Shown piece after piece: positions 6,424 to 12,846 of a stretch of 39,934 nt of DNA. The position numbers were made by a program, and so were the translations under genes. The stretch covers positions 1 through 39,934 of IMG/VR virus record IMGVR_UViG_3300045912_000487. One strand, given 5' to 3'. Within the stretch, counting starts at the first letter, position 1; each line of letters opens with the position of its first letter. Under the pieces are notes generated by a model. It made no database searches. It saw only the letters and a list, made by a program, of their open reading frames with translations, and was not told where the DNA came from. This DNA comes from a virus.

Positions 6424-6923
6424 GAGTCCGGCCTCTTGACGGTGCGGGTGGGGTCTCCCTCCACCTCCCCCGGGCCGTGCCTCCGCGGGCGGGACGGGCG
6501 CGGGACCATCCCCGCGGCCGCAAGCCCCGCCCGCCACGATCCGAAGCGCTGCTGCACGGTCGTCGCCGGGGGGTGCGACTCGCCCGCCCGGTGCCACTCG
6601 GTCATCGAGGGCGGCCCACCGTGGACGATCGCCCACTCGGTCAGGGCCTCGACGATCCGCTCGCACGTCCAGTAGACCCCGAACCGACCGTCGCCGCGCC
6701 GGGACGGCTTGGGGTCGGGCGGAAGCTCCGCGACCTCCACCGGCTCGGGTGACAGCCGCCGCAGCGGCACGTCCCCCTGCCAGCCGCAGTCGCACACGAT
6801 CCGGGCGACCGGGGCCTTCGGGTAGAGGTGGACGATCCGGCCCCACCGGCGGCACGGGTGGTCCGCGGCGGCCCGTGCGCGGGCGCCCAGGATGAGGCGG
6901 GCCTGGTCGAGGGCGGTGCTCAC
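6420..6923 (-). CDS. Homing-endonuclease-associated repeat protein
   Basis: 167 residues from GTG 6923. Residues 85-145 match the repeat found beside many phage HNH enzymes: WTCERIVEALTEWAIVHGG, PSMTEWHRAG, then TTVQQRFGSWRAGLAAAGM. This helical repeat binds DNA as an array. An N-terminal Cys/His cluster (HPCRRWG ... CDCGW) may bind zinc. There is no HNH or other nuclease core, so this is either a DNA-binding regulator or the remains of a homing enzyme. It lies directly downstream of the SSB-like gene. Confidence 0.75.
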   Translation of the reverse strand: MSTALDQARLILGARARAAADHPCRRWGRIVHLYPKAPVARIVCDCGWQGDVPLRRLSPEPVEVAELPPDPKPSRRGDGRFGVYWTCERIVEALTEWAIVHGGPPSMTEWHRAGESHPPATTVQQRFGSWRAGLAAAGMVPRPSRPRRHGPGEVEGDPTRTVKRPDS

Positions 6924-6927
6924 GGCC

Positions 6928-7359
6928 TCAGAAGGGGATGTCGTCGTCGCCCGTGCGCGGTGCCGGGGCGGGGCCGGCCGCACCCTCGGCCTCGTCCCAC
7001 GCCTTCACCCGCGCCCGGAACTTGCCGTCGTACTCCTCGTGGCGGACCGTGGCTTTGATGACCCGGCCGACGAGCTGGCGCGCCTCCAGGCGGAAGGGGC
7101 CGTCGGGGACCTTGAGCCCGGCGCACTGGAGCTTCCAGCGCGCCACCCCGAGCGCCTTGTCGGAGATCCAGATCGTGTCCCAGAGCAGGCGCCCGTCGTA
7201 CTCGCCGCCCATGATCTTGAGGACGACCTCGACCCCTGGAGTCCCGGTCGAGGCGACCTTCTCCTTGGCCTCGTCGATCCGGCACCGGTACTCGCCCTCG
7301 GCGACCGGGCCGCCCCCGGGGGTCGCCTCCACGCCCGTGAAGTCCACGTCGATGCCCAT
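6928..7359 (-). CDS. Single-stranded DNA-binding-like protein
   Basis: 143 residues. The core looks like an OB-type beta barrel: GEYRCRIDEAKEKV, VEVVLKIMGGEYDGRLLWDT and LVGRVIKATVRHEEYDGKFR. It ends in a Pro/Ala linker and the acidic tip DDDIPF, the hallmark by which SSB recruits replication and repair partners. It resembles the DUF669/phage SSB-like group. ATG 7359 directly abuts the Sak4-like stop, so the two are made together and probably work together on single strands during recombination. Confidence 0.8.
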   Translation of the reverse strand: MGIDVDFTGVEATPGGGPVAEGEYRCRIDEAKEKVASTGTPGVEVVLKIMGGEYDGRLLWDTIWISDKALGVARWKLQCAGLKVPDGPFRLEARQLVGRVIKATVRHEEYDGKFRARVKAWDEAEGAAGPAPAPRTGDDDIPF

Positions 7360-8082
7360 TCAGGCGGCCTTCCTCTCGGCGGCCTTCGGGGGCGCGTCAG
7401 GCTTGGTGGCCGTGGCGATCCACTCGGTCAGGTCGACCGTGCGGTGCACGCCCAGGCGCCCGGAGCGGTCCTTGCCGTGGCGACCGCCGGCGGTCACGAG
7501 CTGGGCCTCGTAGTCGACCCGCCCGTCGTCGTGCGTCACGAGGCCGGTGTACGCGACGACGTCCACCTGCGCCATGAGCAGGCCCGGGAGCTTCTTGCCG
7601 CCGGTCACGGGCTGGCGCATGGTCTCGCCCGTGGTGCCGTCGACCACGACCTCCTCGTGGCAGACGAGCACGACGTTCAGGGGCAGGTCGCGCAGGGCGC
7701 GCACGAAGCGCTCCAGGAGGGTGTTGACGTCGCCCCAGTTCTGGAGCGTCGGCCGGTCCCCCCCGATCTCCTCGAGGAGGATCCGGTAGGTCTCGCCGAC
7801 CGTGTCGAGGACGACGGTCTTCTCGCCGCCCTTGCCCTCGCGCAGGTAGAGGTACGCCTCGTCGAGGACGCCCTTGCCCGTGACCGCGACCTCGCGGACC
7901 TTGTCGGCGCCGTGGATCTCGCGGGCCTTGCGCAGCGCCCCCGGTCCCTCGGCGTTCAGGACCAGCACCGGCCCCGGGGCGCTCGTCGCCCCGACGGTCT
8001 TGCCGGTCCCCGAGGGGCCGTACAGGAGGATGTTCATCGTCGGCGCCATGGCCGACGGGCTGACGAACTGGAGTGGACTCAT
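7360..8082 (-). CDS. Sak4-like RecA-fold recombination ATPase
   Basis: 240 residues. Walker A GPSGTGKT at 22-29 and Walker B VVLD at 90-93 define a RecA-type core, with a glutamate/histidine turn (VLVCHEEVV) further on. The size, single domain and neighbours (SSB-like gene downstream, exonuclease-like gene upstream) match phage Sak4 proteins, which anneal or exchange single strands with SSB help. ATG 8082 overlaps the nuclease stop (ATGA). The last 20 residues are a Lys/Ala/Pro tail. A generic AAA_24 ATPase is the other reading, but context favours recombination. Confidence 0.85.
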   Translation of the reverse strand: MSPLQFVSPSAMAPTMNILLYGPSGTGKTVGATSAPGPVLVLNAEGPGALRKAREIHGADKVREVAVTGKGVLDEAYLYLREGKGGEKTVVLDTVGETYRILLEEIGGDRPTLQNWGDVNTLLERFVRALRDLPLNVVLVCHEEVVVDGTTGETMRQPVTGGKKLPGLLMAQVDVVAYTGLVTHDDGRVDYEAQLVTAGGRHGKDRSGRLGVHRTVDLTEWIATATKPDAPPKAAERKAA

Positions 8083-9194
8083 GCGATCACCTCGGCTCGG
8101 TCTCTCTTGGCCGGGACGCGCACGTAGAGCGCGTCGACCAGCCCGGCGTCGTTCGGGTCGGGGCAGATCCCCGAGAAGGCGCAGCCCCGGCAGTGGGCGG
8201 GGTGCGGCTCTCGCACCGGCATGCGGCCGGCTTCGAGCTCATGCACCCGCTGGGCGAGGGCGACCAGCTCACGGCCCGTCTCGGCCAGCTCGCCCGGGCG
8301 GAAGATGATGCGCTGGCGCTGCTGCCATCGGCGGGACCGGAACGCCTCCAGGGCCTCGGGGTCCGGGTTGAAGCCCGCCTCCCGGCACGCGGCCAGGTAG
8401 TCCTCGGCGGTGCAGAGCTGGCGCTTGTCCGTCGAGGGCCGGCCGTTCTGATTGATCCGGGGTGGCCGGGGAGCCTCGGCCAGGCGCTCGTCGTAGATCA
8501 CCCCGGCGGGCTCGCGGCCCGTGCGCTGCCACCAGCCCCAGGCGTAGCGGCGGCCCTGGCGGTCGAGGGCGAGCTGCTCGAGCGCCGACAGCTCGCCGCG
8601 GAGCTTGAACTCCACGATCCACGCCCGGCCGTCGATGTCGACGTGCACCCCGTCCAGGAACCCGCGCAGGCGGTAGCGGTTCGAGCGCCGCCCGCCCCGG
8701 CGGCTCGGCAGGGCGACCTCGAACTCCATCTCGCGGTCCGTGATGGGCATCGGCTCGGCCGTGGCCGCGTAGTGGGCGAGGATCGCCTCCAGGCGGGCGG
8801 CCATCTGCTCGTGCTCTGCCGGGTCGTACACGCCCGCCTCGCGCTGCTCGTCGGCGTCCTCTTCCAGGGCCTCGTGCATGGCCTGGCGCGCCAGGTGGAG
8901 GGCGTCGATGCGACCGGCGGCGGCATGCCAGGCGGCGACGGCCTTGCCCCACGCGCGCCCGTCGCGCATGCGGGAGGTGGCGGTCTTGGGCCGCAGAGCC
9001 GTCCCGGCCAGGTACCCGCCGTAGAGGAAGTCCCAGCGGGCCTCGCAGGTCGTGAGCGCCCGCAGCTCGCTGTGGCTCAGGGAGCGCAGGGTGGGGGCGC
9101 CGTCGATGGCGGCCACCTCGCTGCCCCCGGACGAGGCGGTGCGGGGGAGTCCGTCGCACCCCGTGGCCTCCGGTCGAACGGCTGCCGGGATCAC
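8079..9194 (-). CDS. Cas4/AddB-like Fe-S PD-(D/E)XK exonuclease
   Basis: 371 residues. Nuclease motifs: H90 in the first helix region, D181 (GFLDGVHVD), E195-x-K197 (WIVEFKLRG), then a glutamine-bearing YAWGWW helix. Cysteines C50 and C335-x2-C338-x5-C344 (CRGCAFSGIC) match the split four-Cys iron-sulphur site of AddB and Cas4 nucleases. Such enzymes resect DNA ends to give single strands for an annealing or recombinase protein, here the Sak4-like ATPase directly downstream. GTG 9194 overlaps the upstream stop (GTGA). The first 30 residues look disordered, so a later start is possible. Confidence 0.88.
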   Translation of the reverse strand: MIPAAVRPEATGCDGLPRTASSGGSEVAAIDGAPTLRSLSHSELRALTTCEARWDFLYGGYLAGTALRPKTATSRMRDGRAWGKAVAAWHAAAGRIDALHLARQAMHEALEEDADEQREAGVYDPAEHEQMAARLEAILAHYAATAEPMPITDREMEFEVALPSRRGGRRSNRYRLRGFLDGVHVDIDGRAWIVEFKLRGELSALEQLALDRQGRRYAWGWWQRTGREPAGVIYDERLAEAPRPPRINQNGRPSTDKRQLCTAEDYLAACREAGFNPDPEALEAFRSRRWQQRQRIIFRPGELAETGRELVALAQRVHELEAGRMPVREPHPAHCRGCAFSGICPDPNDAGLVDALYVRVPAKRDRAEVIA

Positions 9195-9349
9195 ACCAAC
9201 CTCCCCACCACCCAGATCACCGCCAGCCCGGCCGACAGGCCGACCAGCAGGAGCGCCCCGGTCGGCACGCGGCGGCGGTAGGGCGGGTGGCCGTCGTAGA
9301 TCGGCAGGTGCCGGACGGACGGGAACGGGCCGTAGGGTCCGGACGCCAT
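9191..9349 (-). CDS. Small single-pass membrane protein (52 aa)
   Basis: ATG 9349 lies in a TGATG overlap with the previous small gene. Residues 1-29 are polar and aromatic-rich (GPYGPFPSVRHLPIYDGHPP), and residues 30-52 are one hydrophobic helix (GALLLVGLSAGLAVIWVVG). A short arginine patch, YRRRV, precedes the helix and predicts an inside N-terminus. Function unknown. Confidence 0.65.
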   Translation of the reverse strand: MASGPYGPFPSVRHLPIYDGHPPYRRRVPTGALLLVGLSAGLAVIWVVGRLV

Positions 9350-9441
9350 CACCGCCCCCTCCCCAGCCACCGGCCGGTGGCGAGCCCGACGAGCGGGGAC
9401 GCCGCGACCCAGGCGATGAGGCCGAGCTGCCAGGCGGTCAC
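9349..9441 (-). CDS. Micro-membrane protein (30 aa)
   Basis: GTG 9441 overlaps the upstream stop (GTGA), and its own stop overlaps the next start (TGATG). The 30 residues form one hydrophobic helix (WQLGLIAWVAASPLVGLATG) with a basic RWLGRGR end. It is paired with a second membrane peptide just downstream. Its existence rests on the overlap geometry and composition. Confidence 0.55.
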   Translation of the reverse strand: MTAWQLGLIAWVAASPLVGLATGRWLGRGR

Positions 9442-9665
9442 AGCTCCTTCTCCCACTCCGCCTGCCGCCAGCCCCACTCGGCCCTCGCGCACTCCCGGCA
9501 CAGGGCCTTCCCCTCGTCCGGGTCGAGGCCGGCACCACACAGGTGGCACGCGCAGGTGCAGGTCGCCCCGGCGGCGCAAGGGCCGCACAGGTGCTGCGAG
9601 GCGGCGCGGTCGGCGCGGTCGGCCTCGTAGTCGCGGGCGGCGAGGTCGAGGACGTCCTCGGTCAC
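9438..9665 (-). CDS. Cys-rich zinc-binding protein (75 aa)
   Basis: 75 residues from GTG 9665. The C-terminal two thirds carry a dense cysteine set: CGPC, CTCAC, HLCGAG and CREC, enough for two zinc ions. A helical, charged N-terminus (VTEDVLDLAARDYEADRADR) and a Trp-rich tail (EWGWRQAEWEKEL) flank it. It may be a small nucleic-acid-binding protein. No family was recognised. Confidence 0.7.
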   Translation of the reverse strand: MTEDVLDLAARDYEADRADRAASQHLCGPCAAGATCTCACHLCGAGLDPDEGKALCRECARAEWGWRQAEWEKEL

Positions 9666-10207
9666 GGCCGCACCTCGATCATCCGGTCGAGCAGCAGCAG
9701 CGCGGGCTGCTGGAGCGCCCGCTTGGTCGGGTCGAGCCGCTCCCCGGTGGCGTCCCCGGCGGCGGCCATGGCGGCGGCCCTGGCGGCGGCCAAGCTCGGC
9801 TGCGCCTCGCGTGCCCGCTCCGCGGAGTCGAGCGCTGCCAGGCGCTCCAGGGTGTGCGCGTGCTCGTCCAGGCCGGCCAGGCGCAGCCAGGCGGGCGCGC
9901 ACTCGCGCACCAGCCAGTCCGTCGCCATCCACGCGCGCCGCGCGGCGACCTCCGGCCCGTGGTTGGTCCCGACGATCCTGGTGACGTAGGGCAGCAGTAT
10001 CTGCCGGTCCTCGTCGTCCATCGCGTCGTTCCACTCGCGGCAGAAGGCGCCGATCACCGGGCAGACGCACTCGGGGTGGTCCGTCCAGGGCTCGCCAGCC
10101 ACCCACGCGGCCGCCTCGACCATGCAGGCGGCGAACTCGCCGTTGGGCGGCCCGTGCTTGCCCCGTTCGAGACGCAGATCGGGGGGGAGGGTCCGGGTCG
10201 TCGTCAC
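9662..10207 (-). CDS. Early-operon hypothetical protein (181 aa)
   Basis: 181 residues from GTG 10207. It has a distinctive conserved-looking middle: FAACMVEAAAWVAGEPWTDH, PECVCPVIGAFCREWND, ILLPYVTRIVGTNHGPEVA. Three cysteines lie close together near residue 45-57. The C-terminal half is alanine-rich and helical (ARAAAMAAAGDATG). The first part resembles proteins often found in actinophage early regions, but I cannot name a function. It is coupled on both sides. Confidence 0.75.
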   Translation of the reverse strand: MTTTRTLPPDLRLERGKHGPPNGEFAACMVEAAAWVAGEPWTDHPECVCPVIGAFCREWNDAMDDEDRQILLPYVTRIVGTNHGPEVAARRAWMATDWLVRECAPAWLRLAGLDEHAHTLERLAALDSAERAREAQPSLAAARAAAMAAAGDATGERLDPTKRALQQPALLLLDRMIEVRP

Positions 10208-10512
10208 GCCGCCCTCCTCTCGGGCAGCTCGTCCCAGGCCCGCACGCGCGACTCGGCGGCGAGCAGGGCCCCGAGCTCCATCTGCCGGGCCAGCGCCTCG
10301 GCCCGGCGGCGGACCTCGGCGGGCTCCGCGTAGTCGGGCCACTCGGGCAGCAGGGCCTCTCGGATGGCGCGGTGGAACCTCATGTGCAGGTGATGGGCCG
10401 CGCGATAGAACGCCTCGCGGGCGATCCCGGTCGGCTGGCGGTACGCCCTGGCCCCCGCCTCGTGGTACGCCTCGGCACGGCCGTAGGCGCGGATGGCGTC
10501 GGCGGGGGTCAT
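10204..10512 (-). CDS. Small helical hypothetical protein (102 aa)
   Basis: Starts at ATG 10512 in an ATGA overlap. The 102 residues are helical, rich in Ala, Arg and Tyr (AIRAYGRAEAYHEAGARAYR, REAFYRAAHHLHMRFHRAIR), with many histidines. No membrane segment or metal-binding spacing stands out. No family was recognised. Confidence 0.7.
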   Translation of the reverse strand: MTPADAIRAYGRAEAYHEAGARAYRQPTGIAREAFYRAAHHLHMRFHRAIREALLPEWPDYAEPAEVRRRAEALARQMELGALLAAESRVRAWDELPERRAA

Positions 10513-11183
10513 CCGGTCACCGCCGGCGGCTTGCGGGCGATGGTCGTCTCCGGCTGGCACCCCGCGATCCACCAGCGCCCGTTGACACGGACCACGGGCC
10601 GGGCGATGCGCGGCTTGCTCACCCACCGCGCGCCGCGCGGACAGGTCAGGCGCGGGCGCGGCTGCACCCGCACGCACCCGAACCGGACCAGCCACCGCCG
10701 CCCGGCGCCGACTCGCGTCAGGTACGCGCAATCGATCGGCCGGGCGGCAGGCGGCTCCGCGGTGCGCGGCGGCCGTGGCGCCGGTGCCGCGGGCTCCGGC
10801 GGAGAGACGGGCGCCGGAGGGGTCTGGGGGGCCGGGGGCAGGGGCGCGCAGGGCACGTCGGCCGCCGCCGACCACGTCTCACCCCCGACCGCGTACGCGC
10901 CGACCAGGTGGCCGGTGCCGCGGGGCAGGGCGAACGTGACCGACGACGCGGGCCCGGTGAATCGGTGCGAGCCGATGGCCACGGTGTCCCCGTCCAGGAT
11001 GGCCAGGTATGAGCCCGAGATCGCGCGGCCCGGGACGAAGCCCTCTAGGGCCAGCGTGGCCTGCGGGCGGGCCGGGTCGGCGCAGTCGACGGACAGGCCG
11101 ACGTTCGCGCTCGCCTGCTCGGCGAACACGGCCGCGCCGAGGACGCCGGCGGCCATGAGGGCGATGGCGGTGCGGTCCCTCAT
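10509..11183 (-). CDS. Secreted Cys-containing protein
   Basis: 224 residues. A signal peptide (RTAIALMAAGVLGAAVFA) ends in ASA, with likely cleavage after residue 26. The mature part has a beta-rich domain with two cysteines, then a Pro/Ala linker around 115-145, then a second basic domain with four cysteines and Trp residues (RWLVRFGC, RGARWV, GRWWIAGC). The cysteines probably pair outside the cell. A secreted protein in an early operon is unusual and may act on the host surface or alter its interactions. The ATG and ATGA overlaps at both ends support the boundaries. Confidence 0.75.
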   Translation of the reverse strand: MRDRTAIALMAAGVLGAAVFAEQASANVGLSVDCADPARPQATLALEGFVPGRAISGSYLAILDGDTVAIGSHRFTGPASSVTFALPRGTGHLVGAYAVGGETWSAAADVPCAPLPPAPQTPPAPVSPPEPAAPAPRPPRTAEPPAARPIDCAYLTRVGAGRRWLVRFGCVRVQPRPRLTCPRGARWVSKPRIARPVVRVNGRWWIAGCQPETTIARKPPAVTG

Positions 11184-11476
11184 GCCGCCACCTGCGCGGG
11201 AGCCCCGGGAGGCGGGGTCTGCGGGGAGCGACGACGCTCGCGCGCCGCGCGGGCGGCGCAGAGGCTCACGAAGAGCTTACCGCCCTCGCCCTGCTCGTCG
11301 CGGTGGGCGAGGTCCTCGCGAAGCTGGACCAGGTCGTCCCACACGTCGCGGGCGACGCGCTGGAGGTGGTACTGCGAGTTCAGGGCCTGCTCGACGCGCC
11401 CGAGCATCTCGATCCGCGCGAGCTGGGCCTCGTCGAGCGCGTCGTCGAGCTTGGAGTGCTTCGGCCTGGTGGCCAT
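11180..11476 (-). CDS. Helical hypothetical protein (98 aa)
   Basis: Starts at ATG 11476 behind a strong GGGAGG site and stops in an ATGA overlap with the secreted-protein gene. Residues 8-70 are a long charged helix (KLDDALDEAQLARIEMLGRV, DVWDDLVQLREDLAHRDEQG). The C-terminus is Arg-, Pro- and Ala-rich. It is the second gene of the early leftward transcript, 30 bases after the Cro-like gene, with an inverted repeat between them. Function unknown. Confidence 0.75.
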   Translation of the reverse strand: MATRPKHSKLDDALDEAQLARIEMLGRVEQALNSQYHLQRVARDVWDDLVQLREDLAHRDEQGEGGKLFVSLCAARAARERRRSPQTPPPGAPAQVAA

Positions 11477-11495
11477 GCGGTAACCTCCCTGTGCG

Positions 11496-11535
11496 GCCCC
11501 ACTCCCTCAGCGCCGGGAAGCGGCGGGAGTGGGGC
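11496..11535. repeat. 11-bp perfect inverted repeat at end of Cro-like gene
   Basis: GCCCCACTCCC (11496-11506) pairs exactly with GGGAGTGGGGC (11525-11535) around an 18-base loop that includes the stop codon of the XRE gene at 11507. On the + strand it is followed by GGTTCTTTT, a terminator-like end. On the minus strand, the direction of the operon, no U-run follows. It could be an attenuator, an RNA-processing site or a terminator of antisense transcripts. Confidence 0.6.
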
Positions 11536-11785
11536 GGTTCTTTTGCTTCCGGGCCTCGCGGTCCCCGGTACCGTTCGAGTCGTGTGTGAACAGCGAGTCG
11601 ATCGACACCCCGTAGAGGCGGGCCAACCGCACGAGCGTGTCTGCGCGCGGCGACCACTTCCCGACCTCGGCGTTCTGCAACGTGGCGCGGGAGATCCCAG
11701 CGCGCTCGGCGGCTTCGACCTGGCTCAGCCCGCACGCCATGCGTGCGCGCCGCAGAAGGTCGGGTGAAATCGCCATGCTCGTCAT
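11507..11785 (-). CDS. Cro-like XRE-family repressor
   Basis: 92 residues. The HTH runs from about 8 to 62: ISPDLLRRARMACGLSQVEA, AERAGISRATLQNAEVGKWS, then TLVRLARLYGVSIDSLF. This is a classic XRE fold with the recognition helix ISRATLQN. The C-terminus is a basic tail (RKQKNRPTPAASRR). ATG 11785 lies 7 bases after a -10 box and has no Shine-Dalgarno, so a leaderless mRNA is likely; ATG 11776 is the alternative start. It is the first gene of the early operon and faces a two-HTH repressor gene across shared operators, the arrangement of a lysis/lysogeny switch. Confidence 0.88.
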   Translation of the reverse strand: MTSMAISPDLLRRARMACGLSQVEAAERAGISRATLQNAEVGKWSPRADTLVRLARLYGVSIDSLFTHDSNGTGDREARKQKNRPTPAASRR

Positions 11786-11792
11786 GTCGAGC

Positions 11793-11821
11793 AACCTAGG
11801 CCATAAAACCTCGGCTGTCAA
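11793..11821 (-). promoter_or_regulatory. Leftward early promoter (leaderless)
   Basis: On the minus strand, TTGACA at 11821-11816, a 17-bp spacer, and TAGGTT at 11798-11793. The expected start site coincides with ATG 11785, so the transcript would be leaderless. The spacer contains most of operator copy one, so repressor binding there would block it. It would drive the Cro-like gene and the whole early operon. Confidence 0.65.
11796..11814. promoter_or_regulatory. Operator candidate 1
   Basis: CTAGGCCATAAAACCTCGG at 11796-11814 is a direct repeat of operator 2, matching at 15 of 19 positions. Its dyad is degenerate compared with copy 2. It lies across the -10 and spacer of the leftward promoter, as expected of a repressor site. 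Confidence 0.6.
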
Positions 11822-11825
11822 GAAG

Positions 11826-11844
11826 CTAGGCCGAGAAATCTCGG
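11826..11844. promoter_or_regulatory. Operator candidate 2 with perfect palindrome
   Basis: CTAGGCCGAGAAATCTCGG at 11826-11844 contains the perfect inverted repeat CCGAGA-AA-TCTCGG (11831-11844). It sits exactly 30 bp from operator 1, close to three helical turns, so repressors could bind both on the same face of the DNA. It lies just upstream of the leftward -35. Confidence 0.65.
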
Positions 11845-11868
11845 TCGCGCTCGAACGGCCGATGGACT

Positions 11869-11874
11869 TAGGCT
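11869..11874 (+). promoter_or_regulatory. Candidate -10 box of rightward repressor gene
   Basis: TAGGCT lies 8 bases before ATG 11883. No Shine-Dalgarno precedes that ATG and no consensus -35 is visible. It mirrors the spacing of the leftward promoter (TAGGTT, 7 bases before its ATG), so a leaderless repressor mRNA is plausible. Confidence 0.4.
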
Positions 11875-11882
11875 TCGCCCCG

Positions 11883-12413
11883 ATGACGACGTTCGGCGAA
11901 CGGGTCAAGGCGCTGCGCAACGAGCGCGGCTGGACCCAGGAGGAACTCGCTCACCGCAGCGGGCTCTCGCGCGCCACGATTCAGAACCTCGAGGCAAGCA
12001 AGCATGCCCCGCGGCACGACTCGTTGCAGCGGCTCAGCGGCGCGTTCGATCTCAGCATCGCCGAGATCGTCAACGGCACGGTCTCCGAGGGGCCGCGGAG
12101 CACCGGCGCCGCTCCGAACTACGCCGCCTACTTCGCGGAGAACCTCGCCCGCATCATCGCGGAGCGCGATCTTTCCCAGCACTGGTTGGCGGCGCGGACC
12201 GGAATCCACTTCACGCACATCTCAGACTACTCCCGCGGCTCCCGCCGACCGGGGCTCAACAACGCCAAGCGCATCTCGGACGTGTTGAACGTCAGCCTGG
12301 ACTCGATGCTCCGTCCGGCGGCGGCGGCTCCGGGTGCGGCACCAGACGTAGATGAGCACCTGGCTGACCTGCTCTCGGACGAGCCGCCCGCGGAAGGGGA
12401 GGGGTCTCGCTAA
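11883..12413 (+). CDS. Repressor with two tandem XRE helix-turn-helix domains
   Basis: 176 residues. Domain one (about 3-60): FGERVKALRNERGWTQEELA, HRSGLSRATIQNLEASKHAP, then LSGAFDLSIAEIV. Domain two (about 80-142): FAENLARIIAERDLSQHWLA, ARTGIHFTHISDYSRGSRRP, then ISDVLNVSLDSML. An acidic tail ends the protein. Two DNA-binding domains in one chain could bind both half-sites or both operators as a monomer. It lacks a LexA/S24 peptidase domain, so induction would not be by RecA self-cleavage. ATG 11883 is preferred and ATG 11862 is possible. It is the only long rightward gene at the switch and is the likely lysogeny repressor. Confidence 0.85.
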   Translation: MTTFGERVKALRNERGWTQEELAHRSGLSRATIQNLEASKHAPRHDSLQRLSGAFDLSIAEIVNGTVSEGPRSTGAAPNYAAYFAENLARIIAERDLSQHWLAARTGIHFTHISDYSRGSRRPGLNNAKRISDVLNVSLDSMLRPAAAAPGAAPDVDEHLADLLSDEPPAEGEGSR

Positions 12414-12564
12414 GCGCCCGCCGTGCCCGGTCGGCGTAGGGGATGTCCCCGTGCCCCATGTGTTCCAGCGCATCGAGTTGGGCGGCGAGGAACGCCCGGA
12501 GGGCGACCTTGCAGGCATCCTCGACGGCGGCCCTGGCGTACACCTGCCTCGGATCGACCGCCAC
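12292..12564 (-). CDS. Possible small protein overlapping the repressor gene end
   Basis: About 90 residues from GTG 12564, behind a GAGAGGGGGCGGGG stretch. Residues 3-52 look like real helical protein (PRQVYARAAVEDACKVALRA, AAQLDALEHMGHGDIPYADR). The last roughly 30 residues are read antisense through the repressor gene and are Pro/Arg-rich. Either the protein has a meaningless tail or the true gene was cut by recombination. No family was recognised. Confidence 0.45.
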   Translation of the reverse strand: MAVDPRQVYARAAVEDACKVALRAFLAAQLDALEHMGHGDIPYADRARRALSETPPLPRAARPRAGQPGAHLRLVPHPEPPPPDGASSPG

Positions 12565-12714
12565 CCCCCGCCCCCTCTCGCCGCTCCCGCGGGATCGTAG
12601 CCGCCGGTCCGGCGTGCGTCGATCCCGCGGCCTGCGGGGTGTCACATCGGCCCGTGCGGGATCAAGCCCGGGCGGGCACCTGCCGATGACCACACGTTGG
12701 TCGAGGAGGCCAGC

Positions 12715-12804
12715 ATGGTCCACCAGATCCTCTCCCTCATGGGCGACCTGATCGCCGTCATGGTCCCGGACCCGCCCTGGGTCCTGGTGCGCGACTGGTT
12801 CTAG
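12715..12804 (+). CDS. 29-residue rightward peptide before terminator
   Basis: ATG 12715 follows TCGAGGAGGCCAGC, a good Shine-Dalgarno, and the frame ends at TAG 12802-12804, seven bases before a strong hairpin. The peptide MVHQILSLMGDLIAVMVPDP then PPWVLVRDWF is hydrophobic and may sit at a membrane. The 150 bases upstream (12565-12714) hold no other gene, and no clear promoter was seen. It is either a tiny prophage-expressed gene or the end of a longer lost gene. Confidence 0.45.
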   Translation: MVHQILSLMGDLIAVMVPDPPWVLVRDWF

Positions 12805-12811
12805 CCCGCGC

Positions 12812-12841
12812 GACGGCCCCGGGGGTGGTGCCGGGGCCGTC
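12812..12841. terminator. Strong GC hairpin between switch and late block
   Basis: GACGGCCCCGG (12812-12822) pairs perfectly with CCGGGGCCGTC (12831-12841) around an 8-base loop. It lies between the rightward micro-gene and the last leftward late gene (stop at 12847), so it can serve both directions. There is no T-run, as is common for terminators in high-GC genomes. Confidence 0.75.
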
Positions 12842-12846
12842 GTCGT

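Noticed and set aside
8073-9281. A 402-codon + strand frame
   Set aside because: Antisense to the Fe-S nuclease gene, whose motif set and coupled start are convincing.
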